Below, piece after piece: positions 22,841-32,179 of a DNA stretch of 64,000 nt; position 1 is the stretch's first letter, and every line of letters starts with the position of its first letter. Under the pieces are notes generated by a model that had not been told where the DNA came from, ran no database searches, and saw only the letters and a program-made list of their open reading frames with translations. The stretch is from IMG/VR virus record IMGVR_UViG_3300032770_000015, positions 1 to 64,000 of that record; one strand, 5' to 3'. Source of the stretch: a virus. Both the position numbers and the translations under genes were made by a program.

Positions 22841-25377
22841 CAGGCATACCCTCCGCCAGGTGTGTTCCCAACGAGCACGGCGATGCCGGTCATCGCCGGG
22901 CACGTCGGCATGACGCCGACGGCCAGGGTCGTGAAGGCCTGGCTTACGACGCTGCTGACCCCGCCCTGCAGGTCGGTCGTCCGTAGATACACCGTGTACC
23001 CCGTGCTCGCCGTCAGTCCAGGCAGGCTCACCGTCGTCGTACCCGGCGACGCCAGGGCCAGGCGCGTCGCGAAGTTATCCAGCGAGATCTCGGTGTAGTA
23101 GGCCGTGTTCCCCGGCGTCCAGGTCACGACGGCATACTGCGAGCTCGGCGTCACCGACAGGCCCGACGGCGCGGCGAGTGCTGCCAGGTCCACGTAACCC
23201 GTACCCGACGGGAACGCCCAGGCCGACGGGAGTTTAATCGCCGCGTTCACCGGGCTCGACCGCGCCCGGACCCAGATGCGCTTCCCGGCGGCGCCCGGCA
23301 CAACGGCCGTGCCCGACGCCGTGTAGGTCCGGTAAAAGACCCAATTCGGATCGTTCGCCGCCGGGATGGTCCCGACAGACGAGAGCGTGACGTTGAACCA
23401 CAGGTCCACGGGGTCGCTCGCCGCGTTCAGCGTGACGGCCACGTCGGCGAGGTGCGACGTGTCGGTGGCGTCCTGCGTCGGCGTCCCGATGGTCGGCACC
23501 GTCGCCACGACGTTCATCCCCAGGTCGAGGAACGACGCCTGCAGCGATCCGTCGGCGTTCGGCGACAGTGTGGTCACCCGCATCAAGCGCGTCCCGGCCC
23601 GCACCAGCAGGTTCGGGTCGGGCAGCGGGTTCACGGTCATCAGGACCAGGGCGCCCTCGGTCAGGGCCGTAACGGTTGCCGTCCGGCGCAACGATCCAGC
23701 GAGCTCCATCGAGCCGCAGCCGAACGGCCGCGCGTACCCGCTCACGAGGTTATTGATGTATCCCTGCAGCCAGACCGACCGAAGGACGTTCCCCACGGTG
23801 TCGTTGTCATACGGCGCGTAATGGAGCCCCTGCGCGTCGAGCGTGTACGACTTCTGCCCCATGTCGAGGCGGCCGAAGTAGGGGAACACGTAGGAGATCG
23901 GCGACTCAACGATCAGGGTCGGCTCGATGTCCTGGACGCCGCCAACCGTGCTGACCCCCTGCCCCGCCTTATGGATCAGGTCCGCGGTATCGAGGTACGC
24001 CGTCACCGTGAACTGCGTGATCGCCGTCGTCCGCCCGTGCTGCCACGACAGGCTATCGGCCGCGTAGTCGCCCGTGCTCGTGGCGAGCGTCGGCAGCCCG
24101 GCCAGGCTCGTCGGCGTTCGCGCATCGTACAGCACGAACGCCCCGGTGCCGTCCTCGTAGTACCCGAGGCCGGAGACCGGAAGGATCTGCTGCTCGATGA
24201 AGTCCTTCGCGTCCCAGGTCTGTGTGATCAGGAACCGCAGGGTCGGGAACGACGTGTCCGCGATCAGGTTGTTGATCGCCGTCGCATTGTATGCGTATGT
24301 CTGCGGGGGCGCCCCCGCGACGGTCTGATAGCCGAAGTACCCGTTGAGAATGTCCTTGATCAGCTGCGCCGGGTGGACGTTCGTGATCATCAGCGGTGCC
24401 TTAGCGGTCGGCGGCCCGCTATGAAGCACATAGCACTGGCACACGGCCCCTGCCGCCGGGAGCGCCCCGTAGTTCGGATCGGTCGCGGGCAGGGGCTGCA
24501 GGGTCAGCGTCGTCAGCCCGAGCGACGGCCCGGGCGTGACCCCGGCGAGCTGGTAGTGATACGTATTCCCGTTCAACGCCCCAGCGCCCGAGACCCAGGT
24601 CGCAACCACCCGCGCATTGGGCAACGCGCCCGGCATGGCCGCGTTGGCCGCATCATCCACGAGCGCCTGCGTGACGATGTCCCAGCTCGCGTAGTTAAGC
24701 CGCTGGGGTTGCGTGTAAAAGTACAGCTGCATCGTCAGCTGCACCGCCGTGGCGGTCTGCACGATAAACGGCAGGCTGTATGGCGCCCCCGAGCTCGAGA
24801 ACGGCCCCCACGCATTCTGCCAGTTACCCACCGGGTAGATGATCGTCGGTGAGCTCGACGAGTTCGACGGGTTCGGCCGCCCGACGAAAATGTCGAAGTG
24901 CAGATCGTCCATCATCTCACGGATCGTGAACTTCCACCAGAGCGCCTGCGAGTCGTCGCTCGCCACGTACTGGATGCGCCCCGTCGAGTGCGCCACCCAG
25001 CCGTTGCCATCGCCCCAGTCTACCTCGGCGATCCACTTCAGCCCGAGGAGCTGCGCCCGGCCGGTCGCGTCGCCGAAAAAGGCCGTCAACCAGCGGTTCA
25101 GGTTCGAGCCGCCCACGGTCGTCCGCTTATCCATCAGGCGCCAGACCCAGCTCCCGATGGACCGCTTACAGCTGAGGAAGTCCGTGTACCCGCGCTGGCC
25201 GGTCGGCGGCGTCAGGTACGCCATGTACGTCCCATTGCCGTCGCTCACGCCCTCGGCCGTGGCGACCAGGAACTTGTTACTGTTCACCGCGGTCAGGACC
25301 GTGGACTCAGTCGAGCTCACGGATCGCGGCGACATGACCCGCGCGCGAAACCGCGGCGTCAGGGAAATGTTCGTCAT
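22840..25377 (-). CDS. Tail tip / central tail hub protein, 845 aa
   Basis: A large beta-rich protein with conserved hub-type phrases (PTLRFLITQTWDAKDFIEQQ, YYEDGTGAFVLYDARTPTSL) and a C-terminal fibronectin type III region (APSGLSVTPSSQYAVVTWTP, YTVYLRTTDLQGGVS). By position after the tape measure and two paralogous distal tail proteins it is the siphovirus tail-tip protein. Confidence 0.75.
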   Translation of the reverse strand: MTNISLTPRFRARVMSPRSVSSTESTVLTAVNSNKFLVATAEGVSDGNGTYMAYLTPPTGQRGYTDFLSCKRSIGSWVWRLMDKRTTVGGSNLNRWLTAFFGDATGRAQLLGLKWIAEVDWGDGNGWVAHSTGRIQYVASDDSQALWWKFTIREMMDDLHFDIFVGRPNPSNSSSSPTIIYPVGNWQNAWGPFSSSGAPYSLPFIVQTATAVQLTMQLYFYTQPQRLNYASWDIVTQALVDDAANAAMPGALPNARVVATWVSGAGALNGNTYHYQLAGVTPGPSLGLTTLTLQPLPATDPNYGALPAAGAVCQCYVLHSGPPTAKAPLMITNVHPAQLIKDILNGYFGYQTVAGAPPQTYAYNATAINNLIADTSFPTLRFLITQTWDAKDFIEQQILPVSGLGYYEDGTGAFVLYDARTPTSLAGLPTLATSTGDYAADSLSWQHGRTTAITQFTVTAYLDTADLIHKAGQGVSTVGGVQDIEPTLIVESPISYVFPYFGRLDMGQKSYTLDAQGLHYAPYDNDTVGNVLRSVWLQGYINNLVSGYARPFGCGSMELAGSLRRTATVTALTEGALVLMTVNPLPDPNLLVRAGTRLMRVTTLSPNADGSLQASFLDLGMNVVATVPTIGTPTQDATDTSHLADVAVTLNAASDPVDLWFNVTLSSVGTIPAANDPNWVFYRTYTASGTAVVPGAAGKRIWVRARSSPVNAAIKLPSAWAFPSGTGYVDLAALAAPSGLSVTPSSQYAVVTWTPGNTAYYTEISLDNFATRLALASPGTTTVSLPGLTASTGYTVYLRTTDLQGGVSSVVSQAFTTLAVGVMPTCPAMTGIAVLVGNTPGGGYA

Positions 25378-26360
25378 GCGTACCCCACGAAGGGCGAGTC
25401 ATCGGTCGAACGGATCGTCACCGGTAGCTGCCACGTGCCGTCGGGTTCCATCGCTAGGTTCTGCAGGTCGCTGAGCACCGCAGGAATCTCGAGCACGCAT
25501 GGCTGGTAGAGCGTTGTCGTCCCGGGATAGAGCGGCGGCCGCACCTGGCCGTCGTTCCACACCTGGATCGCGCCCACGTACATCTGCCCCGTCTCCGCCA
25601 CGCCGTTCGCCGCTGGATATGCATACACGCGGTAGGTATGCCCTGCGGTCAACGTACCTGTTTGCATGACGATCTGCCACGCGGTTCCGAACGGCGTCAA
25701 CGATATGAGCGTACCCTGGCTCGCACTGAACGTGACATTGGGCGTCGCATTCGTGAAGTCGATCTTCGAAAACAGCACGTACGCCCCAGCGGTCACGTCC
25801 CACAAGCTTACGTCACAATAGTTTGTCGCCGTGCTCTGCTGCACGATGCAGGACATCGTGATCGGCCCCGGCGCAGCGGTCACCGGTACCGCAATGTAGA
25901 AGCCCTCATACACCGTAGCGCTGCTATCGCCCACGAGATCGAGCGGCACACCGTTAACGTAGATTGCTGCGGCCGTGCGCGTCGCGCTATTAAGGTTCGA
26001 CCACGCCACATCGCCAACGGTCTGCGACACGAACACGCAGTCGCCGTCGGGGTACCAACGGAACGTGTTCTTCTGCCAGGCCCACTGCAGAAACGCATTC
26101 CAGCCCGTCGGGTCGTCCCACCCCGTCAGGGCATACGGCAGCGTTGCGAGGGGCGTCCAGTGCGGCAGCCAGCGGACGATCATCGACAGGTACTGGCTAA
26201 CCCCCGTGACAAAGCTGTCTTCCTCCCCGGCGGTCGTCTCGCCAAACTGCGAGCCGCCCCGCGGGACCGGGAACGACAGGTAACTGTCGGCCAAGAGCCG
26301 GATCTGGTTAGTAAACCCGGCCCCCCAGGCGATCATCGGAATGCGCGGTGCCAGGGCCAT
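25374..26360 (-). CDS. Distal tail protein paralog A, 328 aa
   Basis: Begins RIPMIAWGAGFTNQIRLLAD and contains TGWNAFLQWAWQKNTFRWYP, a beta-sandwich middle like a carbohydrate-binding module, and ends in MEPDGTWQLPVTIRSTDDSP. It is clearly paralogous to the next gene upstream (26364-27338) over its full length. Likely a distal tail or receptor-associated protein. Confidence 0.68.
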   Translation of the reverse strand: MALAPRIPMIAWGAGFTNQIRLLADSYLSFPVPRGGSQFGETTAGEEDSFVTGVSQYLSMIVRWLPHWTPLATLPYALTGWDDPTGWNAFLQWAWQKNTFRWYPDGDCVFVSQTVGDVAWSNLNSATRTAAAIYVNGVPLDLVGDSSATVYEGFYIAVPVTAAPGPITMSCIVQQSTATNYCDVSLWDVTAGAYVLFSKIDFTNATPNVTFSASQGTLISLTPFGTAWQIVMQTGTLTAGHTYRVYAYPAANGVAETGQMYVGAIQVWNDGQVRPPLYPGTTTLYQPCVLEIPAVLSDLQNLAMEPDGTWQLPVTIRSTDDSPFVGYA

Positions 26361-26363
26361 CGG

Positions 26364-27338
26364 TTAGTACCCCCGGAACGGCGTGTCGTCCGCCGCGCGG
26401 ATGATGAACGGCAGGGCGAACGACCCGTCATCCTCGACGGTCATATTCTGCATGTCGCTCAGAGTCGTCGGCGTATCGAGGAAACACGACTGCGCGACGG
26501 GCATCCCGGCCGGGTTCAGCGGCCGCACGATCCCATCATCCCAGGCCTGTACGTACCCGACGTAGACATTGCCCATGTCCGCCGTGTTCGACGCCGGAAG
26601 GATCTGGAAGTAGTGCGCGTTCGCCGCGATGACCCCGGTCGCCGCGCACGTGAACTGGTACACGCCGCCACCCACGGCGACCATGCTCAACAGCGTGCCG
26701 TTGAGCACCGACGGGACCGGTACCCCGCTCGACCAGGTGATCACGAGCTGTAGGCGCGCCGCGCCCGCCGTGCTGTCCTGGAGCTGAACACGCCAGCCCC
26801 CGGCGGCCTGCGCGGTCCCGACGGCGCACCACCAGGTGAAGATCTTCGTCGAGGTCGCCGCCGAGAACGTGGGGAACGGCGTGTAGCGATAGAATTGCTG
26901 CGCGCCCGTGCTGGTGTCGATGATCAGGTCGAGCGGCACCCCGTTCTGCGTGAGCGCGCCCTGCGTCCGCGTCGCACCGCCCACGTTTGTCCAGGCGGCG
27001 TCACCAACCGTCAACGAGCTGAAGAGCAGCGCCCGGTCCGCGTACCAGCTGAACGGATTCTTCTGCCAGGCCCACCGCAGAAAGCTATTCCATCCGTAGG
27101 CGCCGTCCCACCCGCTCAGGGCCACGGGCGCCGTCACGTCGGCCGACCCGATCCAGCGCGCGACGGCCGAGAGATACTGGTCCGTCCCGTACGTGATCCC
27201 GTCTTCCGACCCATCTTCCCCGGCGAGCCAGGCCGACCCGGCACGCGGCGCCGGATAGGCCAGCGGCGTGTCGATCATCAGGTTCAGCGTGTTCACCAGG
27301 CCCGTGCCCCACGCGATCTTCGGTAGGCGGTCAATCAC
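26364..27338 (-). CDS. Distal tail protein paralog B, 324 aa
   Basis: Same plan as 25374-26360: LPKIAWGTGLVNTLNLMIDT, YGWNSFLRWAWQKNPFSWYA, a middle beta domain, and VEDDGSFALPFIIRAADDTP at the end. The tandem pair sits between tape measure and tail tip, the place of Dit-like proteins. The central beta domain is much more diverged than the two ends, as if adapted to different ligands. Confidence 0.68.
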   Translation of the reverse strand: MIDRLPKIAWGTGLVNTLNLMIDTPLAYPAPRAGSAWLAGEDGSEDGITYGTDQYLSAVARWIGSADVTAPVALSGWDGAYGWNSFLRWAWQKNPFSWYADRALLFSSLTVGDAAWTNVGGATRTQGALTQNGVPLDLIIDTSTGAQQFYRYTPFPTFSAATSTKIFTWWCAVGTAQAAGGWRVQLQDSTAGAARLQLVITWSSGVPVPSVLNGTLLSMVAVGGGVYQFTCAATGVIAANAHYFQILPASNTADMGNVYVGYVQAWDDGIVRPLNPAGMPVAQSCFLDTPTTLSDMQNMTVEDDGSFALPFIIRAADDTPFRGY

Positions 27339-27341
27339 GGC

Positions 27342-30056
27342 TCACGCCCCCTGGAAGGTGACCACGGCGTCACGGCCCGCGATCTGCTGCAGCGCCTTGA
27401 TGAAGGCCGCGTACTGCGCCGGGTCGTCCATGTTCAGGAACGAACCGCCCTGGATCACGACCTGCAGCGAGCCCGCGTTCCCCGAGGCCGCCGTCGTGCT
27501 CGTCACGGCCGACGAGGCCGACGACGAACTACTGCCGCCCCCGCCACCCCCGGCGTTCGTCGCGGCGCCGGACAGAACGCCGCCGAGCGCGAAGAACGCG
27601 GCCGCAGCGGCGAACTCCTCGGCCGCGGCGCCCCACTTCGAGGCGTCGCCGCCGATGGCCATGCCCGTGTCACCGATGGCCTTAGCGAGGAAGAACTTCC
27701 CGAGGCCTTCGGCGATGGCCGCGATGGCCTTCAGCATCGTCTCCTTGAACGCCGCCGCCGCCGACTTCGACCCGTCCACCATCGCTGCGAAGGCGTTCTC
27801 GATGGCCGGGCCGAGCGCGTCAATCGTTGAGATCAGGCCGTCGGCGAGCACCTGGTTCAGGCTCGTCGCCGAGTTCTCCGCCGCCGTCGCCGCATCTGTG
27901 AACGCCTGCTTGAACGTCCGCGACTCAACGCCCATCACGCCGAGCGTCAGGCCGAACTTCTTCAGCGTATCCTCGAGCCGCTGCAGCTCGCGGTCCATCG
28001 CCTCGGCCTCGGGACCGTGCATCGTCGCCCGGGCCAGGAGCATCGCCGGGCCGATGGTGTTGATCGCCGTCCGAAACTGCGTGATGCTGATGTCGTTGTG
28101 GGACAGCTGGGTCGTGAGGTCCTGCGATTCCTGGATCAGGACCTTGAGCGCCGCGTTCCGCACCGCGTCGTCGAGGGTGCGGATCGCCGTCGTCAACGTC
28201 TGCTGCTCGTGCGCCGTGATCCCGGTCGTGGCTGATAGCGTCGTCAGCTGCGTTGTCAGGTCAGCGGCCCGCGCGCGATATTCGGCGAGCGAGATGTCCC
28301 CGTGCGTGAACTCCTGGTCGAGCCCGCGGACCTGCGCCACGGCGCCCTCCACGGCCGTCTGCAACGCGGTCGTGTTATACCGGCGGAGCGTGTCATCAAT
28401 CGCTTGCAGCGACCGGTTCAGCGTCTCGAGCTCGGGGCCGTGCAGCGAGGCCCGCATCGCGTACATCTGCGGGGTGATCTTCCCGATCCCGGCCTGGAAC
28501 GCGGCGAGCGTAATGTCACCGTGCTGCAGCTTGCTGTCCAGGTCGGTGGCCTGGTTCGTCAGGTCCTTGACCGTCGCGTTCCTGATCGCGTCGTCCAGGT
28601 TCGTGACAGCGTCGCGCAGCGTCTGCTGCTGCTTCGCGGTCGTTCCGGCGGCCCCGGCCAGGGCATTCAGCTGCACGACGAGCGCCGCGCCCCGCTGCCG
28701 GTACTCGTCGAGCGTGATGTCCCCGTGCGCGTACTGCTCCTCGAGCTCGCGGACCGCGGCCGTTAGGGTCTGGATCGCCGTCGTCTGGTTCGACGTATCG
28801 CCCTGCTGCCCGGCGAGGTTCGGCCCGGCCCCCGCCCGGTGGATGTCCGGCGCCGGGAGCGGGTTCGCCGTCGCGTCGTGGTATAGCTTCAGCCAGTCGT
28901 CGCGGACCGTCAGCAGGGCCAGGTCTACGCCGGTCATCGCCTGGTTGAACGTCTGCACGCTCTCCGCCACCTGGCGCCGCCACGGGCCGTCGTCAATCGG
29001 CGGCAGGATGGTCGGCTTCAGGTCGGGGATCGCCGCCATGATCGTGCCCAGCTGGGTCGGAAGCAGCGCGATCATGTGCTTGATGGCGTTGACCTTATCC
29101 ACCGCCCACTCTTCGACCCGGTTCAGCAGCGGCGTGACCTCGTTGATGATGTCGATCCAGCCCGCGATGGCCCCGTAGATCACCGCCTGGATCGCGCCGC
29201 TGATCGCCTTCCCGATGTCGAACGCGATCTTGAACGTCCCAACGACCGAGTCCACGACGATCCGCACCACGTCGGTGATGACGCTCCCCCACTTCACCCA
29301 CGTGGCCATATTGTCCTGGATGCTCTTCGTCTCCTGCTGCATCCAGCCGCTCAGATTCCGGCTCGCGTCGCCACCGGAGATGGACCCCGCGATTACCTCG
29401 CCCATCGCGGTCTTCAGGTCGGTCCAAGACGACTTCAAGATGTCGATCTGCCCGGCTAGCGACTTCCCGCGCTCCTCGGCGATGGTGAACATCGGCAACG
29501 TCGCCGTCATCAGCGCGTTGTACCGTTCCTGCTCGGTCCCGAGCCCGTTCAGGTTGATCCCGTACCGCTGGAGACCGTTTCCGGCGCCCTCGAGCGCCTT
29601 CGCGATCAGCGTGCCCGCGCGCTCGGTCGAGATGCCGAACGTCTCCGACAGGCCCACGGCCGCCTTCATCACCCCGGCGATCTGATCCCCGGTGAGCGTG
29701 TGCACCATCGTCGTGACGATCTGCGCGACCCCGAGCGTCGCGTTCTCGGTCACGCCGGTTAGCTTCATGATGTTCAGCGCCATCGCCTGCACGGCGTCCG
29801 ACGCATCATCCGAATACCGGCCCGTGACCCGCAGGGCGGCGTTGAACGACGTGATGGCGCCCTCGCGGTCGGCAAACGCCTCGATGAGCCCGGCACCGAA
29901 CCGCACGAGCTCGTCGGCGATGAAGCCCGAGACGAGTCCCTTCAGCGATGCGACCTGATCCCACAGGTTCTGGACGTTCGCAATGGCCGACGTGAACGCC
30001 GCGCCGGTCGCGTCGTACGCATCTATGATCAGCTCAACGATTGTGCGGTTTGCCAT
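27342..30056 (-). CDS. Tape measure protein, 904 aa
   Basis: Helical, with typical TMP features: RTIVELIIDAYDATGAAFTS at the start, KLTGVTENATLGVAQIVTTM and GLQRYGINLNGLGTEQERYN (found in many TMPs), and hydrophobic segments near 300-330. A ~125-residue unit (HGDITLDEYRQRGAALVVQL ... ; HGDISLAEYRARAADLTTQL) is repeated in tandem in the middle, followed by a Gly/Ser-rich region. Position after the chaperone pair fits. By the usual 1.5 angstrom per residue it implies a tail of roughly 130-140 nm. Confidence 0.88.
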   Translation of the reverse strand: MANRTIVELIIDAYDATGAAFTSAIANVQNLWDQVASLKGLVSGFIADELVRFGAGLIEAFADREGAITSFNAALRVTGRYSDDASDAVQAMALNIMKLTGVTENATLGVAQIVTTMVHTLTGDQIAGVMKAAVGLSETFGISTERAGTLIAKALEGAGNGLQRYGINLNGLGTEQERYNALMTATLPMFTIAEERGKSLAGQIDILKSSWTDLKTAMGEVIAGSISGGDASRNLSGWMQQETKSIQDNMATWVKWGSVITDVVRIVVDSVVGTFKIAFDIGKAISGAIQAVIYGAIAGWIDIINEVTPLLNRVEEWAVDKVNAIKHMIALLPTQLGTIMAAIPDLKPTILPPIDDGPWRRQVAESVQTFNQAMTGVDLALLTVRDDWLKLYHDATANPLPAPDIHRAGAGPNLAGQQGDTSNQTTAIQTLTAAVRELEEQYAHGDITLDEYRQRGAALVVQLNALAGAAGTTAKQQQTLRDAVTNLDDAIRNATVKDLTNQATDLDSKLQHGDITLAAFQAGIGKITPQMYAMRASLHGPELETLNRSLQAIDDTLRRYNTTALQTAVEGAVAQVRGLDQEFTHGDISLAEYRARAADLTTQLTTLSATTGITAHEQQTLTTAIRTLDDAVRNAALKVLIQESQDLTTQLSHNDISITQFRTAINTIGPAMLLARATMHGPEAEAMDRELQRLEDTLKKFGLTLGVMGVESRTFKQAFTDAATAAENSATSLNQVLADGLISTIDALGPAIENAFAAMVDGSKSAAAAFKETMLKAIAAIAEGLGKFFLAKAIGDTGMAIGGDASKWGAAAEEFAAAAAFFALGGVLSGAATNAGGGGGGSSSSSASSAVTSTTAASGNAGSLQVVIQGGSFLNMDDPAQYAAFIKALQQIAGRDAVVTFQGA

Positions 30057-30070
30057 GGGAGGGGCCTTGC

Positions 30071-30520
30071 TTAGGGCGACGGCAGCGGCTCGGAGATCTC
30101 GGGGTACGCCCGGCGCGCGAGGTCGCGGATCTCGTGCTTCACGGCCGAGTTCTTATCGCCCTGCCACATGAGGGTCGCCCCGAGGGCGACGGCCCGCGTC
30201 AGCTGTAGCTCGCGGAACGCTTCGAGCGCGGGCAGCTCACGGGACAACAGGGCGAATAGCTTGAACGGAATGACCCCATCGCTGGTCGGCCACCCCGGGC
30301 GATAGAACAGCCCGGGGTAGGCAGCGTGGAATCGCGCGATCAGGTGCCCGTCGGGGAGACGGAAGCGTCGCTGAGCAGTTCTTGCACCCCAGGGGGAGGC
30401 GTGATCGGCGTCCCCATCGCCTTCCCCTGGGATTCCGTAAAAGACCAGATAGCTTTCAGCTGCCCGCGCGGCGGCAGTCGCAAGATCCAGTACGCGGCCG
30501 AATGCCCGGGCTTCCACCAC
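30071..30520 (-). CDS. Tail assembly chaperone, downstream (T) frame, probably made by -1 frameshift
   Basis: The frame is open from 30520, but its N-terminal part overlaps the G-like gene by 181 nt. The convincing coding part begins near 30340 (LPDGHLIARFHAAYPGLFYR ... ALLSRELPALEAFRELQLTR). It lies in the -1 frame relative to the upstream gene, and no start codon in the non-overlapping part is suitable. As in lambda G/GT, it is most likely expressed as an extension of the upstream protein. Slippage could occur at the CCTCCCCCTGGGG run about 30395-30410. Confidence 0.6.
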   Translation of the reverse strand: MVEARAFGRVLDLATAAARAAESYLVFYGIPGEGDGDADHASPWGARTAQRRFRLPDGHLIARFHAAYPGLFYRPGWPTSDGVIPFKLFALLSRELPALEAFRELQLTRAVALGATLMWQGDKNSAVKHEIRDLARRAYPEISEPLPSP

Positions 30521-30723
30521 GGGTGCGGGAAGAACGCCATGACCAGGCGCCGGACCATGTGCCGGGTCGCCAGCGGGGCCTTATCCGCCTTCGCCGACCG
30601 CATGGACGCCGCGAGCGGCAGCCACTGGTCAACGGAGAGGATACGGCCCCGGTAGATCGTGCCGTCCTGCGCCTTGAAGGTGGGAACCTCCAGGGCAGCG
30701 ACGTATTCCTGGGCGTCGAACAA
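30340..30723 (-). CDS. Tail assembly chaperone, upstream (G-like) frame
   Basis: 127 aa: MFDAQEYVAALEVPTFKAQD, QWLPLAASMRSAKADKAPLA, ending QELLSDASVSPTGT. Located between the tail-tube genes and the tape measure gene, the canonical site for the chaperone pair. Its 3' end overlaps the downstream frame as expected for programmed frameshifting. Confidence 0.65.
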   Translation of the reverse strand: MFDAQEYVAALEVPTFKAQDGTIYRGRILSVDQWLPLAASMRSAKADKAPLATRHMVRRLVMAFFPHPWWKPGHSAAYWILRLPPRGQLKAIWSFTESQGKAMGTPITPPPGVQELLSDASVSPTGT

Positions 30724-30742
30724 AAGATGTCCTCCGGTGACG

Positions 30743-31105
30743 TTAGCTCGCCGAACCTGCGGCGAGGTGCCCCGTGACGGTGCAGGTACCGGTCGTCTGC
30801 CCGCTGATCCGGCAGCGAAAGGCGAGTAGGCCGCTCGTCACGAACCGGTAGCAGGCGGGCATCGCCGCCGCCGCGACCGTCGTGCCCTGCGTCGCTGCCG
30901 CGGCGAGCGACGCGCCCTGCACGGCAAAGTAGTTCGTGCCGTCAATCGTGCCCTCGAAGTTCACCGTCCCGTCGAACCCGGACGCCTTCGTCATGGCGAC
31001 GATGACCGCGCTCGCCTGATACGGGTTGATCTGCATCTCCTGCCCGTTCCCGTTCCCCGCCGCAGCGTTCTGGAACAGGAAGGGTGTCGCTTCGCCGATG
31101 CTCAT
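30743..31105 (-). CDS. Small virion protein, 120 aa
   Basis: Beta-rich, Ala/Gly/Thr-rich (NPYQASAVIVAMTKASGFDG, GTVNFEGTIDGTNYFAVQGA) resembling phage decoration or tail-associated proteins. Between tail tube and chaperone genes. Confidence 0.65.
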   Translation of the reverse strand: MSIGEATPFLFQNAAAGNGNGQEMQINPYQASAVIVAMTKASGFDGTVNFEGTIDGTNYFAVQGASLAAAATQGTTVAAAAMPACYRFVTSGLLAFRCRISGQTTGTCTVTGHLAAGSAS

Positions 31106-31117
31106 TGCCCGGTCCCC

Positions 31118-32167
31118 TTAGTCAAACTGGATCGTGCACAGGTCCGTGAGCGCGTACGTCGAGGGCTTGAACTCGAACGTCAGCTTCCACTGCCCGATGG
31201 GGCCTTCCGCCGTCTCCGCGACCGCCACGAGCTGCGCCTGCGCCGAGCTGCCGTAGGTCGAACCCGAGAAGATCTTGAACCGGTTGTACTGCGTCGTGCC
31301 GACGTTCAGCTGGAAGTAGACCAGCGTCTCCGTGTTTCGCAGCTGGTACGGGTTCATCGTCGCCGCGTCGGTCCACGGGCTCGCCGTCTTCAGCGCGCCC
31401 TTCTCGACCGTCAGCTCGATGGTCGGGGTCGGGGGCATCGGCGCGAAGCCGTAGTGAACGCCCGCCGCGGTCAGGTTGACCCGCTTCGAGTCGACCTTGC
31501 GGTTCAGCTTGAAGGTGAAGTCCTTCACGATGGGCGCCGTGAACGACCCGAACGTGACCGCCGCGTTGGCCACCTCGGGCGCGACGAGCGAGTAGGTCGG
31601 GTACGACGTGATGGACGGGATCGCCACGTCGGTCGGCTCGTCGCCGGTCCCGGTCGTCACGAACGTCCAGAGCGGGATCTGGGGGCCCTTCGCCTCGATG
31701 GTCAGGTCACTGAACCCGCCGTAGAGCTTGTACATCTGGCCCTCGACGTAGTTCTGCATCGTGACGCTGACGAGCGCCGACGGCCCGACCATCGGCGCGT
31801 AGTACCACTTCTCCGAGCCGCCCACGAACGAACCGGTCGCCACGAGCCCGGCCGACTGCAGCAGGCTGTGGAACGCCAGCGTGTCCGGGTACACCGAGGC
31901 GCTGTACGCCGCGCCCGCGCCCATGGGTTCGACCGTCACCGTGTGCTTCGCCTCGAGCCCGAGGCGCACGGCGCGGTTCAGCGGGACGCCCGCCGGGGTC
32001 ATGCCCCGGTGGCCGTCGTACAGGTACGTGCCGTGGTCGCAAGCCGGGGGCGCCGCCAGGAGCAGTCCATCGGACGCCGCCGCAAGCGAGGGGTCGGTCA
32101 GATACGTGGTCTCCGCCTTCGCCATGGAGCCCCACGCAATCCGTGTCTTTGCAGCAGACTGTGCCAT
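31118..32167 (-). CDS. Major tail tube protein paralog 1, 349 aa
   Basis: MAQSAAKTRIAWGSMAKAET at the start, a central KGPQIPLWTFVTTGTGDEPT, a conserved KDFTFKLNRKVDSKRVNLTA, and AETAEGPIGQWKLTFEFKPS at the end: a tail tube-like beta barrel protein. It is about two-thirds identical by eye to its upstream neighbour 32180-33217; the pair arose by tandem duplication. Confidence 0.78.
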   Translation of the reverse strand: MAQSAAKTRIAWGSMAKAETTYLTDPSLAAASDGLLLAAPPACDHGTYLYDGHRGMTPAGVPLNRAVRLGLEAKHTVTVEPMGAGAAYSASVYPDTLAFHSLLQSAGLVATGSFVGGSEKWYYAPMVGPSALVSVTMQNYVEGQMYKLYGGFSDLTIEAKGPQIPLWTFVTTGTGDEPTDVAIPSITSYPTYSLVAPEVANAAVTFGSFTAPIVKDFTFKLNRKVDSKRVNLTAAGVHYGFAPMPPTPTIELTVEKGALKTASPWTDAATMNPYQLRNTETLVYFQLNVGTTQYNRFKIFSGSTYGSSAQAQLVAVAETAEGPIGQWKLTFEFKPSTYALTDLCTIQFD

Positions 32168-32179
32168 TGGATCTCCTGA

